Assembly (NCBI RefSeq): GCF_900115095.1
Contig: NZ_FOVH01000034.1
Location: 1 to 43,776, forward strand
DNA length: 43,776 nucleotides
Direction of reading: 5' to 3'
DNA from: Actinomadura madurae
Lineage (GTDB): Bacteria > Actinomycetota > Actinomycetes > Streptosporangiales > Streptosporangiaceae
Positions within the stretch are counted from its first letter, which is position 1; every line of letters starts with the position of its first letter. This document shows, in pieces, positions 21,493 to 30,418 of the stretch. Position numbers and translations under genes: made by a program. Under the pieces are notes generated by a model. It was not told the DNA's origin, made no database searches, and saw nothing but the letters and a program-made list of their open reading frames with translations.

Positions 21493-23688
21493 TCACCACC
21501 AGGGCGGCCGGTAGTCCTCGTCGTCGGCGGGACGCGGACCGCGCGAGTGCCGGCCGCGCGGCTCGTCGCCGGCCTGGTCCGGCGGCGGGACGGGCCCGTC
21601 CGGCGGTCCGTGGTCGGCGGCACCGGGCGGCGGGACGGCGGGGAACGCCCCGGTGGACGGCTCGTCCGCCGGAAGTACGGGCGGGGGCGGCGGCTCGTCG
21701 GCCGGCTCCGGGGATACCGCGGAGAGCGGAGCGGTCGTGCCGCCCTCCGGAACGTCCGGTAGGTCGAGGGCGCCGCGGCGGAACGACTCCCAGTCGTCGT
21801 CATCGAGCGGCGACGGCTCGCCCCGCGCCGGGGAGCCGTTCAGTCCGGCACCGTTCAGGGCGGCGCCGCCGTCGCCGTTCCCGTTGTGGCTGTTGCCGTT
21901 GAGGACGTCGTGACCGTTCAGGGTCCCGTTCCCGTTCCCGCCGTTCACCGCGAACTCGCCAGGGTCGAACGGGCGCAGCTCGCCCGGCATCACCGGTGGC
22001 CGCTTCGGCTCGATAACCGAGGGCGGCTCCTCCCCGTCCCACGGGGAACCGCCCGGGTCGGGATCGGCCAGGGCGGGATCGGCGGGGGCCGGAGCGGGGT
22101 CGGCCGGGGCGTCCCAGAGCGGCACGTCCAGCGGGCTGGGGGCGGGCTGGGGCGCCTCCCACGCCTCCGGCGACGGGGCGTCCTCGCCGAAGGCGGGCCC
22201 CGGGTACACCTCGTTGTTCTGGAACAGCGGCGCGTTGACGGGCGCGACGGCGGGCGCCGGGCGGGACGCCGCCGGCGTGTACGCCCCGGACGGGACGGCG
22301 GACGCGGGCTCGCGCGGAGCGGACGGCAGCCCGTAGTCGGCGACGGCGTCGGTGTCGCCGGTGTCCTCCTCCGGGCGGCGCCGCTGCCGCCACCCGAGCA
22401 CCAGCCCGAGGACGATCAGCAGCCCGCCGCCGCCGAGGACGAGCGGGAGCAGCACGCCGGAGTCGCGCACCGGCGACGCCGCCGCGGGCTCCGGCGTGAC
22501 GGCCGCGGGCGGCGGCGTCTCCACCGGCCCGCTGGAGGTCTTGTTGATCTCGTTGGCGGCGACGAGCGTGCGCACGGCGTCGACCGTCCCGCGGCAGGTG
22601 GCCGAGCCGGTCGGGCGGCCGGCGCGGGCCGGGGACCCCTGGACGAGCGCCCGCCTGACCTCGTCCGGGCTGAGCCGCGGGTAGCGGGCGCGGACCAGGG
22701 CGGCGACCCCGGCGACCATCGCGGACGAGGCGCTGGTGCCCGTCCCGACGACGTAGCCGTTGCTGGCGTCGGCGCTGACGATCTCGACGCCGGGCGCGCA
22801 GACGGCCGCGTTGGAGCGCCGGTTGCTGTCCTTCCAGAGGCGCAGCCTGCGGTCGAGCGCCCCGACGGCGATCACGCCCGGGTAGGCGGCGGGGAAGTTG
22901 CGGCGGTTCGCGCCGGAGCCGTCGTTGCCCGCCGAGGCGATCAGCACGACGCCCTTGCCGAGCGCGTACCTGATCGCCTTCTCCTGGGACGGCGTGCCGT
23001 TGTAGGACTGCCGCCCGCCGCCGAGGGACATGTTGATGATCTCGGCGCCGTGGTCGACGGCGTACCGGATGCCCTGCGCGACGGCGTCGCGGTCGCCGGT
23101 GCCGGCCTGCTGGCCGTTGTCGCGCCGCAGCGGGTCGTCGTTCTCCAGCGTGACGCGGATGGACAGGACGCGGCTGAGCGGCGCGACGCCCATCATGCCC
23201 TGCGTCAGGCCGGGTCCATGGCCGTGGCCGGAGATGATGCTCGCCATCGACGTCCCGTGCAGGCCCCAGTAGCGGCTGCCGGGCTTGCGCAGGCCGCCGG
23301 TGAGGTCGGGCCCGTTGATCACATGCCCGGTGAGGTCGGGGTGGCGCCGGTCGACGCCGGTGTCGAGGACGGCGACGGTGACGCCGCGCCCCCGGGAGTA
23401 CCGCCACGCCTTCTGGGCGCGCAGGGCGTCCAGGTGCCATTCGCGGGAGCGGATCTGGTCGGTCGGCGCGGCGCGCAGCGGTGCGGCGGCACCGGCCGCG
23501 GCCCCGCGGACGGCCTGCCCTCCCGCCGGGGCGCCGGGGACCATCGCCGCCGGCACCGCCACGGCGGCGCCGAGCGTGACGGCGGTCAGCGCCGCGGTCG
23601 CGCGGGATCCGAGCCGGAGCGCCGGACGTGCAGGGCGCGGGTGCGCCCGCCGGATACGCGCAGGACGGCGTCGACCGGCTCCGGACAC
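21493..23688 (-). CDS. Mycosin-like membrane-anchored S8 serine protease
   Basis: A 731-residue subtilase with a signal peptide (ATAALTAVTLGAAVAVPAA). The catalytic domain spans about residues 80-390, with Asp109 (VAVLDTGVD), His144 (HGTSMASII), oxyanion Asn255 (SAGNDGSG) and Ser319 (GTSASSAMVAG). A transmembrane helix (about 412-433, VLLPLVLGGGGLLIVLGLVLGW) anchors it outside the cell, as in type VII secretion mycosins (MycP) and related actinobacterial proteases. Most unusual is the roughly 290-residue tail after the helix. It is Pro/Ala/Asp-rich with an Asn-Gly repeat stretch (NGGNGNGTLNGHDVLNG) and ends RPPWW. No ESX genes are nearby. The GTG start at 23688 has a GGAGG-type site upstream. 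Confidence 0.92.
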   Translation of the reverse strand: MSGAGRRRPARIRRAHPRPARPALRLGSRATAALTAVTLGAAVAVPAAMVPGAPAGGQAVRGAAAGAAAPLRAAPTDQIRSREWHLDALRAQKAWRYSRGRGVTVAVLDTGVDRRHPDLTGHVINGPDLTGGLRKPGSRYWGLHGTSMASIISGHGHGPGLTQGMMGVAPLSRVLSIRVTLENDDPLRRDNGQQAGTGDRDAVAQGIRYAVDHGAEIINMSLGGGRQSYNGTPSQEKAIRYALGKGVVLIASAGNDGSGANRRNFPAAYPGVIAVGALDRRLRLWKDSNRRSNAAVCAPGVEIVSADASNGYVVGTGTSASSAMVAGVAALVRARYPRLSPDEVRRALVQGSPARAGRPTGSATCRGTVDAVRTLVAANEINKTSSGPVETPPPAAVTPEPAAASPVRDSGVLLPLVLGGGGLLIVLGLVLGWRQRRRPEEDTGDTDAVADYGLPSAPREPASAVPSGAYTPAASRPAPAVAPVNAPLFQNNEVYPGPAFGEDAPSPEAWEAPQPAPSPLDVPLWDAPADPAPAPADPALADPDPGGSPWDGEEPPSVIEPKRPPVMPGELRPFDPGEFAVNGGNGNGTLNGHDVLNGNSHNGNGDGGAALNGAGLNGSPARGEPSPLDDDDWESFRRGALDLPDVPEGGTTAPLSAVSPEPADEPPPPPVLPADEPSTGAFPAVPPPGAADHGPPDGPVPPPDQAGDEPRGRHSRGPRPADDEDYRPPWW

Positions 23689-23921
23689 GCCGCCGCACCT
23701 CCCTCCGGCAGACCGCCGCGCTCCACGGCGGGTGACATTCTGCCACGCGAACCGCCCACGGCCCGGGCACTCGGCACATTAGGGCACGGTCCGGGACAGC
23801 CCGCATCGTCCCGCTCACCCTGGCCTTCCGGGCATCTCGCTACCCGCTGGTAACCCGGTCCGCGAGGGAATGTTAACCCGCCCACACCGGCGTGTCGGCG
23901 CGTCCCCGCCCGGACCGGGGT

Positions 23922-24206
23922 TCAGCGTTCGTAGCGGCGGTGCCTGCGGCGCGCCCGGAAGCCCGCCACGAGCGCGACGCCGATCATGGCCAGGCCGACC
24001 TGGAAGACCAGCTCGATCCAGTCGATCCCGTCGGTGGTGTCCACGCCGACCTGCTGCGCGATGGCCGTCCCGGCGATGGCGGCGACGATGCCGACGATCA
24101 CGGTCATGATGACGCCGATGGGCTGGCGGCCGGGCAGCAGCAGCCGGCCGAGCGCGCCGATGATCGCGCCGATGACGATCGCGGTGATGATGCCAGTGAT
24201 GTTCAT
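23922..24206 (-). CDS. GlsB/YeaQ/YmgE family stress-response membrane protein
   Basis: A 94-residue integral membrane protein with three hydrophobic segments: ITGIITAIVIGAIIGALGRLLLPG, IGVIMTVIVGIVAAIAGTAIAQ, and IELVFQVGLAMIGVALVAGF. The GALGRLLLPGRQPIG motif after helix 1 is typical of this family (formerly called transglycosylase-associated). The proteins are induced by general stress, but their mechanism is unknown. A basic tail (RARRRHRRYER) ends it. It is slightly longer than the usual 80-85 residues because of a loop between helices 2 and 3. Confidence 0.92.
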   Translation of the reverse strand: MNITGIITAIVIGAIIGALGRLLLPGRQPIGVIMTVIVGIVAAIAGTAIAQQVGVDTTDGIDWIELVFQVGLAMIGVALVAGFRARRRHRRYER

Positions 24207-24236
24207 GCCCTGCCTGTGCCCAATCCAGGCGGGTCG

Positions 24237-24884
24237 TCACGTGGCCGGTTCGTCCCGCATGGATCGCAGGTCATCGAAGGTCAGGGCGGGTCCGCCGAGC
24301 TCGGACGGCCGTCCGGCGCGCAGCCCGTCGACGACCAGATCGAGGTGCCGGTGCGCCAGCTCCGCGCCCGTCTCCGGCGGCATCGGGCCGGGCATCGGGC
24401 GCGACAGCCGGACGAGCATCATCCCGACGTCGGCGTGGGTGACGTCCGGGCGCAGGTCGCCGTCATCCTGGGCCGTGGTGACGAGCTCGCGCATGATGGC
24501 GACGCCCTCGTCGCGGACGGCCGCGATCTCCTCGTCGTCGAACGGGATCTCGTTGAGCAGGACGGGGAAGACGGCACCGATGCGGATGTCCAGGACGCGG
24601 TGCATGTACCGGACGAGGGCGGCGAAGGCGGTCGCCTCCTCGTCCCGGGCGCGCAGGACCTCCTCGGTCGTGCGCCGCAGGGCGTCCAGCGCGACCGCCC
24701 TGATCAGCGCCTGCCGGTCGGGGAAGCGCCGGTAGAGGGTGGCGATGCCGGTGCCGGCGCGCCGCGAGATGTCCTCCAGGGGCGCGCCCGGCCCCTGCTC
24801 GACGAACACCTCCCGGGCGGCGGCGAGGATCCGTTCACGGTTGTCGCGCGCGTCGGCCCGCAGCGGCCGCTCCTTCGTTGCCAT
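24237..24884 (-). CDS. TetR family transcriptional regulator
   Basis: A 215-residue TetR-type repressor. The N-terminal helix-turn-helix is NRERILAAAREVFVEQGPGAPLEDISRRAGTGIATLYRRFPDRQALIRAV, with TGIATLYRRFPDR as the recognition helix. The C-terminal ligand domain is helical and carries acidic patches (LNEIPFDDEEIAAVRDEG). It is divergent from an FAD oxidoreductase and DHA2 exporter operon and almost certainly represses that operon and itself through the two repeated operators at 24903-24964. The ligand is likely a compound handled by the oxidoreductase or exporter. Confidence 0.94.
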   Translation of the reverse strand: MATKERPLRADARDNRERILAAAREVFVEQGPGAPLEDISRRAGTGIATLYRRFPDRQALIRAVALDALRRTTEEVLRARDEEATAFAALVRYMHRVLDIRIGAVFPVLLNEIPFDDEEIAAVRDEGVAIMRELVTTAQDDGDLRPDVTHADVGMMLVRLSRPMPGPMPPETGAELAHRHLDLVVDGLRAGRPSELGGPALTFDDLRSMRDEPAT

Positions 24885-24902
24885 GCGCCGAGCCTAGCAA
24901 AT

Positions 24903-24964
24903 AAGTGGAGACAAATCCTCCGGACCGTGTTACGGTGCTTGCAAGTGGAGAAAAATCCTCCGGA
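24903..24964. promoter_or_regulatory. Two TetR operator copies
   Basis: The 22-bp element AAGTGGAG(A)nAAATCCTCCGGA occurs at 24903-24924 and 24943-24964, differing by one base (c/a). Each is a GGAG/CTCC-type inverted repeat with an AT-rich centre. The first lies next to the TetR start, the second just before the oxidoreductase ribosome binding site, so one protein could control both directions. Confidence 0.8.
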
Positions 24965-24978
24965 AGGAAGCCGTCATC

Positions 24979-26175
24979 ATGAGCACCGCCACCGCCGGAA
25001 CCACCATCGGCAGCACCCTCGGAACCGCCGCCCGCTCCGCCGGCCCGCTGGTCGTCGAGGCGACCGGGCCCGCCGACGTCCGCGCCGCGGTCCTCGCGTC
25101 CCGCGAGCTGGGCGTCCCGCTCACCGTCCAGGCCACCGGGCACGGCACGGTCGTCCCGCCGGACGAGGGGATGCTGCTGAAGACGTCCCGCATGTCCCGG
25201 GTGCTGGTCGACCCGTCCCGCCGCGTCGCCCGCGCCGGGGCCGGCGCCCGCTGGAGCGACGTGATCGCCGCCGCCGCGCCGCTCGGGCTCTCCCCGCTGT
25301 CGGGCTCGCACGCGTCGGTCGGCGTCACCGGCTTCACCCTCGGCGGCGGCGTCGGCTGGCTGTCCCGCCGGTACGGGTTCGCCGCCGACCACCTGCTGCG
25401 CGCCGAGATCGTCACCGCCGACGGCCGGCACCTGACGGCCGACGCCGCCCACCACGCCGACCTGTTCTGGGCGCTGCGCGGCGGCAGCGGCAACTTCGGC
25501 GTCGTGACGTCGCTGGAGTTCCGGCTCCAGCCCGTCTCGGCGGTCTACGCGGGGGTCGCGCTCTACCCGGCCGAGCGGGCCGCCGCCGTCCTCACCCGGT
25601 TCCGGGACGAGGCGGACCTCCGCCCGGACGCCCTGTCCGTCTCGATCGCGCTGGCCGACCACCCCGCGCACGGCCGGGTCGTCGCCGTCCGCGGCGTGTA
25701 CGCGGGGTCCGCGGCGGACGGCGCGCGGGCGCTGCGATCACTGCGGAACGCCGCCGGACCGCCCCTGGAGGACACCTTCCGGACGATGCCGTACGCCGAG
25801 ACCGAGTCGCTCGGCGGCACCCCGCCGCACCACTTCCACCTGTACGCCGACCTGCCCGACGCGCTGATCGGCGCGATCGCCTCCAGCGACGCGGCCGGGA
25901 TCGAGGTCAAGCACTGGGGCGGCGCGATGGCCCGTCCGGGCGCGGACGCCGGTCCCGTCGGGCACCGCGACGTCCCCTTCTCCCTCACCATCGACGGCTC
26001 CGACGCGGCACTCGCCCCGTACGCGACCGGCGGCTCGTTCCTGAACTTCCTGCACGACACGTCCAGGACGGCCAGCGCCTACACCCCGGAGAACCTCCGG
26101 CGGCTTCGCGAGGTCAAGCGCGCCTACGACCCGCAGAACGTGTTCCACCGCAACCACAACATCCAGCCCGCCTGA
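24979..26175 (+). CDS. FAD-binding oxidoreductase (berberine bridge enzyme-like)
   Basis: A 398-residue oxidoreductase of the FAD_binding_4/BBE group. It has the PP-loop region VQATGHGTV, where His55 sits at the usual covalent FAD site, and VGVTGFTLGGGVGWLSRRYGFAADHLL. The C-terminal BBE element is YDPQNVFHRNHNIQPA. The second covalent-link cysteine of bicovalent members is replaced (SGSHASVG), so FAD would be attached once or not at all. It is shorter than typical 450-500-residue relatives, mainly in the substrate domain. Substrate unknown. The exporter gene starts 17 nt downstream, forming an operon under the divergent TetR regulator. Confidence 0.92.
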   Translation: MSTATAGTTIGSTLGTAARSAGPLVVEATGPADVRAAVLASRELGVPLTVQATGHGTVVPPDEGMLLKTSRMSRVLVDPSRRVARAGAGARWSDVIAAAAPLGLSPLSGSHASVGVTGFTLGGGVGWLSRRYGFAADHLLRAEIVTADGRHLTADAAHHADLFWALRGGSGNFGVVTSLEFRLQPVSAVYAGVALYPAERAAAVLTRFRDEADLRPDALSVSIALADHPAHGRVVAVRGVYAGSAADGARALRSLRNAAGPPLEDTFRTMPYAETESLGGTPPHHFHLYADLPDALIGAIASSDAAGIEVKHWGGAMARPGADAGPVGHRDVPFSLTIDGSDAALAPYATGGSFLNFLHDTSRTASAYTPENLRRLREVKRAYDPQNVFHRNHNIQPA

Positions 26176-26192
26176 AATGCGAGGAACCTGCC

Positions 26193-27659
26193 ATGACCAC
26201 GCTCACCTCGGCCCCCGCGCCGTCCCAGAAGCTCGACCGCGGCCTCGTCACGATCGGCCTGGTCGTCGTGCTCGGCGCGATCATGTCGGTGATCGACGCG
26301 ACCGCCGTCAACGTCGCGACCCGCACGCTCGCCGAGGACTTCGGCGCCTCGATCACGTCCGTCCAATGGGTCCTGACCGGCTACATGCTGGGCCTGGCCG
26401 CCGTCATCCCGGTCACCGGCTGGGCCACCGAGCGGTTCGGGGCCCGCCGCGTCTGGATCAGTGCGCTGGCACTGTTCCTCCTCGGCTCCGCGCTGGCCGG
26501 CCTCGCCTGGTCGATGCCCGCCCTGATCGCCTTCCGCGTGCTGCAGGGCATCGGCGGCGGCATGATCATCCCGGTCGCGCAGACGATCCTCGCGCAGGCC
26601 GCCGGCCCCTCCCGGATGGGCCGCATGATGGGCTTCATCGGCCTGCCCATGCTGCTCGGCTCCGTCGCCGGCCCGATCGTCGGCGGCCTGATCATCTCGA
26701 CGGCCGGCTGGCGCTGGATCTTCCTCGTCAACCTGCCGCTCGGGGCCGCCGCCATCGCCGCCGCCCTGCGCCTGCTGCCCGCCTCCCCGAGGCGGCCCGC
26801 CCGCCTGGACGTCCGGGGCCTGATCCTGCTGTGCGGCGGCGTCACCGCGTTCGTCTACGGCACCACCGAGGCCGGACGTCCCGGCGCCCTCGACGCCCTG
26901 CGCACCTGGACGATCCTCGGCGCCGCCGCCGCGCTCGTCGTCCTGTACGTCCTGCACGCGCGGGGCCGGTCCGCCCTGATCGACATCGCGCTGTTCCGCG
27001 AGCGGGGCTTCGCCGCGGCCGCCGCCACCAACGTCGTCGTCGCGGTCGCGCTGTTCGGCGTCCTCGTCCTGCTGCCGCTGTACTGGCAGGTCGTCCGCGG
27101 CCACGGCCCGCTGGCCACCGGCCTGCTCCTCGCGCCGCAGGCGCTGGGCGCGGCCGTCGCCATGCCGCTGGCCGGACGGGTGACCGACCGCCTCGGCGCC
27201 GGCCTCGTCGTCCCCGCGGGGATCGTCCTCGGCCTGGTGGGCACCGCCGCGTACACGCGGATCCACGCGGACACCTCGCCGGTCCTGCTGGCCGCGGCCC
27301 TGTTCGTCATCGGCCTCGGCCTCGGCGCGACGATCATGCCGTCGATGGCGGCCGCCTACCAGGCCCTGCCGCCGGCGATGATCCCGCGCGCGACCAGCGC
27401 GATCAACACCCTGCAGCGGATGGGCGCGTCCGTCGGGACCACCGCCCTCGCCGTGATCCTGCAGCACGAGATCACGGCTCAGGCTCCCGCGACGGCGGGC
27501 GCCGCCCTGGCGCCGCTGCCCGACGCGGCCCGGACCGCCGTCGCCCCGCTCCTCGCGACCGCCTTCGGGCACGCCTTCTGGGTCGCCCTCGCGATCGGGG
27601 CCCTGGCCGTCGTCCCGGCGCTGCTGCTGCCGCGGCGCGCGGCGCCTACCTCCGGATGA
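26193..27659 (+). CDS. DHA2-family MFS drug exporter
   Basis: A 488-residue major facilitator transporter of the 14-helix DHA2 (EmrB/QacA-like) family. Signatures: SVIDATAVNVATRTLAEDF in helix 1, TGWATERFGARRVW (motif A region), RVLQGIGGGMIIPVAQTIL (motif B region) and GLPMLLGSVAGPIVGG, the antiporter motif C. The ATG at 26193 has GAGGAA upstream. A huge upstream-extended frame exists but runs antisense through other genes and is not real. It probably exports the substrate or product of the adjacent oxidoreductase. Its last 14 nt overlap the 3' end of the convergent P450 gene. Confidence 0.94.
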   Translation: MTTLTSAPAPSQKLDRGLVTIGLVVVLGAIMSVIDATAVNVATRTLAEDFGASITSVQWVLTGYMLGLAAVIPVTGWATERFGARRVWISALALFLLGSALAGLAWSMPALIAFRVLQGIGGGMIIPVAQTILAQAAGPSRMGRMMGFIGLPMLLGSVAGPIVGGLIISTAGWRWIFLVNLPLGAAAIAAALRLLPASPRRPARLDVRGLILLCGGVTAFVYGTTEAGRPGALDALRTWTILGAAAALVVLYVLHARGRSALIDIALFRERGFAAAAATNVVVAVALFGVLVLLPLYWQVVRGHGPLATGLLLAPQALGAAVAMPLAGRVTDRLGAGLVVPAGIVLGLVGTAAYTRIHADTSPVLLAAALFVIGLGLGATIMPSMAAAYQALPPAMIPRATSAINTLQRMGASVGTTALAVILQHEITAQAPATAGAALAPLPDAARTAVAPLLATAFGHAFWVALAIGALAVVPALLLPRRAAPTSG

Positions 27660-28947
27660 CCCGCATGGGAACCGGCCCGGCCGGGCGGAACGTGATCTCC
27701 GCCCGGCCGGGCACGCGCACGCCGGGCAGCAGGTCGAGCCGGTGCGTCCGGCTGATCGTGGCGAGCACCAGGGTCGCCTCCAGCATCGCGAAACCGGCGC
27801 CCACACAGATGCGCCGCCCGCCTCCGAACGGCAGATACGCGTAGCGGGAACGCCGCTGCTCGCCCATGAACCGTTCCGGCTGGAAGCCCTCGGGATTGGG
27901 CCAGACGTCGGGGTTGCGATGGATCAGATAGGGCGGGACGGCCAAGGTCGCTCCGGCCGGGATCGGTGTCCCCGCGACCTCGTCGTCGCCGACGGCATCG
28001 CGCTCGATGGTCCAGGCGGGCGGGCACAGGCGCATGGCCTCCGACAGGACGGCCTTCGTCCACGGCAGCTGATCGACGTCCTCGGCTTTCGGCTCCCTGC
28101 CGCCGAGAACGTCATCGACCTCGCTCTCCAGCCGTTCCCTGGCGGCCGGATACTTCGACAACAGCATGAACGTCCAGGCCAGCGAGGCCGCCGTCGTTTC
28201 GTGGCCCGCCAGGAGGAGTGTCAGGACCTCGTCCCGCAATTCCTCCTCGCTGAATTGCCCGCTTTCCTTGAGCAGGTTCAGCAGTTCTCCGCCGGACGAT
28301 CCCCGGACGACCCGCTGCACCATCTCCTCAAGATGGCCGAGAGCACCGCCGAGGCCGGGCACCCGCTGGTAGATGCTTCGCTTCGCGGCCGCTCCGGGCA
28401 GGAACGTCCCGACGACGGCTGCTCGTTGAAGGGCCTCAAGGGCACGGCCCGTCCGGTTGGCCTCACCACTCAACTCACTTCCGAACAGGGCGCGGCCGAC
28501 GATTCCCAGCGTCAGTTTCCGCATTTCAGCCGCTGCGTCGAGCGCCACTCCGTCCGGCCATCGCCGCACGATCTGCTCGGTCGTCTCCACCATCTGCGGC
28601 GCGAACCCGACGACGTGCCGGTGCGAGAAGACCGGCTGCACGACGCGCCGATGCCGGCGCCACGTCTCCCCTTCGCTCGTCAGCAGGCCGTCCCCGAGAA
28701 CGGCGCGCAGGGGCCGATACGTGAACGCCTTCACGTAGTTGTCCTGATTGGCGACGAGAATCCGCTCGGCGTGCTCGGGCCGCGACAACAGGTAGAACGC
28801 CCGCTTCACCCCGAACGGCACCCGGACGGCGTCCCCGTACCGGCCCGAAAGGCCGACATACGTCCGCAGCGGATCCCGGGCCATCCGCCCCCACCACCGA
28901 AGTGCGTCAACGCCCGCGGCCGGCCCCGCAACACCCGTCTGCCCCAT
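27646..28947 (-). CDS. Cytochrome P450
   Basis: A 433-residue P450 monooxygenase. The I-helix oxygen-activation motif is LLLAGHETTAASLAW (AGHETT, 247-252), the K-helix ExxR is EAMR (303-306), and the heme loop is FGGGRRICVGAGFA with Cys381 as the ligand. ERFMGEQRRSRYAYLPFGGG before it and the N-terminal GRYGDAVRVPFGVKRAFYLLSRPEHAERIL place it near the CYP102/CYP4-like bacterial group rather than classic CYP105 types. ATG at 28947 chosen; an upstream in-frame extension is unlikely. No ferredoxin gene is adjacent. It overlaps the exporter's 3' end tail-to-tail, so the two are not an operon although they could serve one pathway. Confidence 0.94.
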   Translation of the reverse strand: MGQTGVAGPAAGVDALRWWGRMARDPLRTYVGLSGRYGDAVRVPFGVKRAFYLLSRPEHAERILVANQDNYVKAFTYRPLRAVLGDGLLTSEGETWRRHRRVVQPVFSHRHVVGFAPQMVETTEQIVRRWPDGVALDAAAEMRKLTLGIVGRALFGSELSGEANRTGRALEALQRAAVVGTFLPGAAAKRSIYQRVPGLGGALGHLEEMVQRVVRGSSGGELLNLLKESGQFSEEELRDEVLTLLLAGHETTAASLAWTFMLLSKYPAARERLESEVDDVLGGREPKAEDVDQLPWTKAVLSEAMRLCPPAWTIERDAVGDDEVAGTPIPAGATLAVPPYLIHRNPDVWPNPEGFQPERFMGEQRRSRYAYLPFGGGRRICVGAGFAMLEATLVLATISRTHRLDLLPGVRVPGRAEITFRPAGPVPMRVIRR

Positions 28948-29173
28948 GCCCCAACCGTAGAAAGCGCCCCAGCCGCCGACAACCCCGGGTTTGCCGGGCA
29001 TTGGCTCCCGCACGCTACCGAGCCGCGGCGCCCGGCTCGGCGTCCGCTGCCTACGCGCTCGACAATCTGGAGGCGCGCGTCAGGAAGACCGGCCGCCAGT
29101 TCATGCTGGCACTCCGGTTTTACCGCCCGAGAGGGCGGCGACCCCGGAACGCGCCCGGGTCGGCGGCTTGGGA

Positions 29174-30094
29174 TCAGCGGAGAAGGGTGTTGCGCAGCGT
29201 GATGCCGTGCAGGAGTCGCAGCCTGCGCATTTCGTAATAGGCGAGCGCGGACACCGTCAGTGGCGCGCCCAGCAACAGGGCTGTGGCCAAGGTGGTCGGC
29301 ACGCCCTCATAGGCGTCGGTGAACAGGTTGACGACGGCCATCACCCAGGACGCCGACACGCTCACCAGCGGTGGGACCACCTCGTGAATGTCGGCCGTCC
29401 GGAACACGTTCGTCAGCGACAGGACGATCCCGTACAGCGCGAAAGGCGCCATCCACAGAACCAGGATCACGCCTCCGGGGATCAGGACGATCGGCCCGGC
29501 CGCGTCTCGCAGGCCTTTGAAGGTGGGCGCCGCCGCGAGCACGAAGGTGAACATGGAGCCGAACATCGCCCCGACCGCGATCAGCGGGTAGCGGAGCCTG
29601 CGCGCGAACGCGCCCCGGCTCGGCGGCCGGGCGGCCATGATGAAGGCGCCCACCACCAGCGGCAGCGCGCAGGTCAGGATCAGGACGTTGAGCCAGGCGT
29701 CGTTGAACCGGTCGCTCGCCAGCGCCTCGGGAGCGGTGGCCTTGTAGACCACGGCCACGCCGAGCGTCACGACGATGCCCGCCCAGGCGCGGGCGACCTG
29801 GAGCTTCCGGACACGCGCATCGGTGATCAGGTCCGGCCGCGAGGGCCGGAACACCGCCCGCGCCGCGAGAAGGGGATTCAGCCTCCGGATGCCTCGCACG
29901 TTGCGGGACGGCGGAGGTGGCGGCGGATAGGGCCCTTGAGGACGCGGCGGAAGCGGCGGGGGTGGCGGGTGCGGGCCCTCCTGCCAGGGCGGCGCCCCGT
30001 AGGGCCCGCGCGGGGGCGGCGGAAGCGGCGGCGGGACGGGCGGCGGCCGTCGTCCGCCCTGGCCCCCGGGCGGCGGACCGGCGGGACCTGTCAC
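29174..30094 (-). CDS. Multi-pass membrane protein with Pro-rich N-terminus
   Basis: A protein of about 306 residues. I place the start at GTG 30094 because GGAGGAG lies 6 nt upstream; a GTG nine codons earlier has no such site. Roughly the first 65 residues are Pro/Gly-rich (PPPVPPPLPPPPRGPYG). Six hydrophobic segments follow, including AWAGIVVTLGVAVVY, LILTCALPLVVGAFIM, VGAMFGSMFTFVLAA, IVLIPGGVILVLWMAPFALYGIVL and TALLLGAPLTVSALAYY. No known transporter motif is visible and I do not recognise the family. It stands alone. Confidence 0.75.
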   Translation of the reverse strand: MTGPAGPPPGGQGGRRPPPVPPPLPPPPRGPYGAPPWQEGPHPPPPPLPPRPQGPYPPPPPPSRNVRGIRRLNPLLAARAVFRPSRPDLITDARVRKLQVARAWAGIVVTLGVAVVYKATAPEALASDRFNDAWLNVLILTCALPLVVGAFIMAARPPSRGAFARRLRYPLIAVGAMFGSMFTFVLAAAPTFKGLRDAAGPIVLIPGGVILVLWMAPFALYGIVLSLTNVFRTADIHEVVPPLVSVSASWVMAVVNLFTDAYEGVPTTLATALLLGAPLTVSALAYYEMRRLRLLHGITLRNTLLR

Positions 30095-30418
30095 AGAAAC
30101 TCCTCCGGCGGGTGTCGTCACAGACTCCCGGAGGACACCCCCGGAAAAGCGACTCGGGAATATTTTGCATGATCCCGAGCGGCAAACGTACTCCGATTGT
30201 GGGAGTAGCCGTGCTCACGGACCGCGCCCGCCACCTTGCGAGCCCGCGGGTTCGTCCTGGGCAGGTGCTCAAGGCTGCCGTTGGAGGGGCGCTCCGGACT
30301 AACTCCATGGTGGCCGTCCCACTCCCCTTCGGGTGTGAGCGAGCGGATGGCTCACGCGATGGATGTGCGGCCGATGCGCCGATACATAGCGTGACACTCC
30401 ATGATCACAAGGAAAGTC
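30095..30418. other. Intergenic region with a short palindrome
   Basis: Divergent promoter region between two genes. It holds TACTCC (30189-30194) and GGAGTA (30202-30207), an inverted repeat with a 7-nt spacer that may be an operator. No gene is seen. Confidence 0.4.

Noticed and set aside
21800..23818. A 672-codon frame on the same strand as the subtilase
   Set aside because: Arg/Pro-rich shadow of the subtilase reading frame, with no domain or codon bias of its own.
20461..24206. A type VII secretion locus around the mycosin-like protease
   Set aside because: No EccC, EccB, EccD or WXG100-type genes are present nearby.
23892..27659. A 1255-codon open frame ending in the DHA2 exporter
   Set aside because: Its first two thirds run antisense through the TetR gene and out of frame through the oxidoreductase. 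Only the last 488 codons, from ATG 26193 with a good ribosome site, make a sensible protein.
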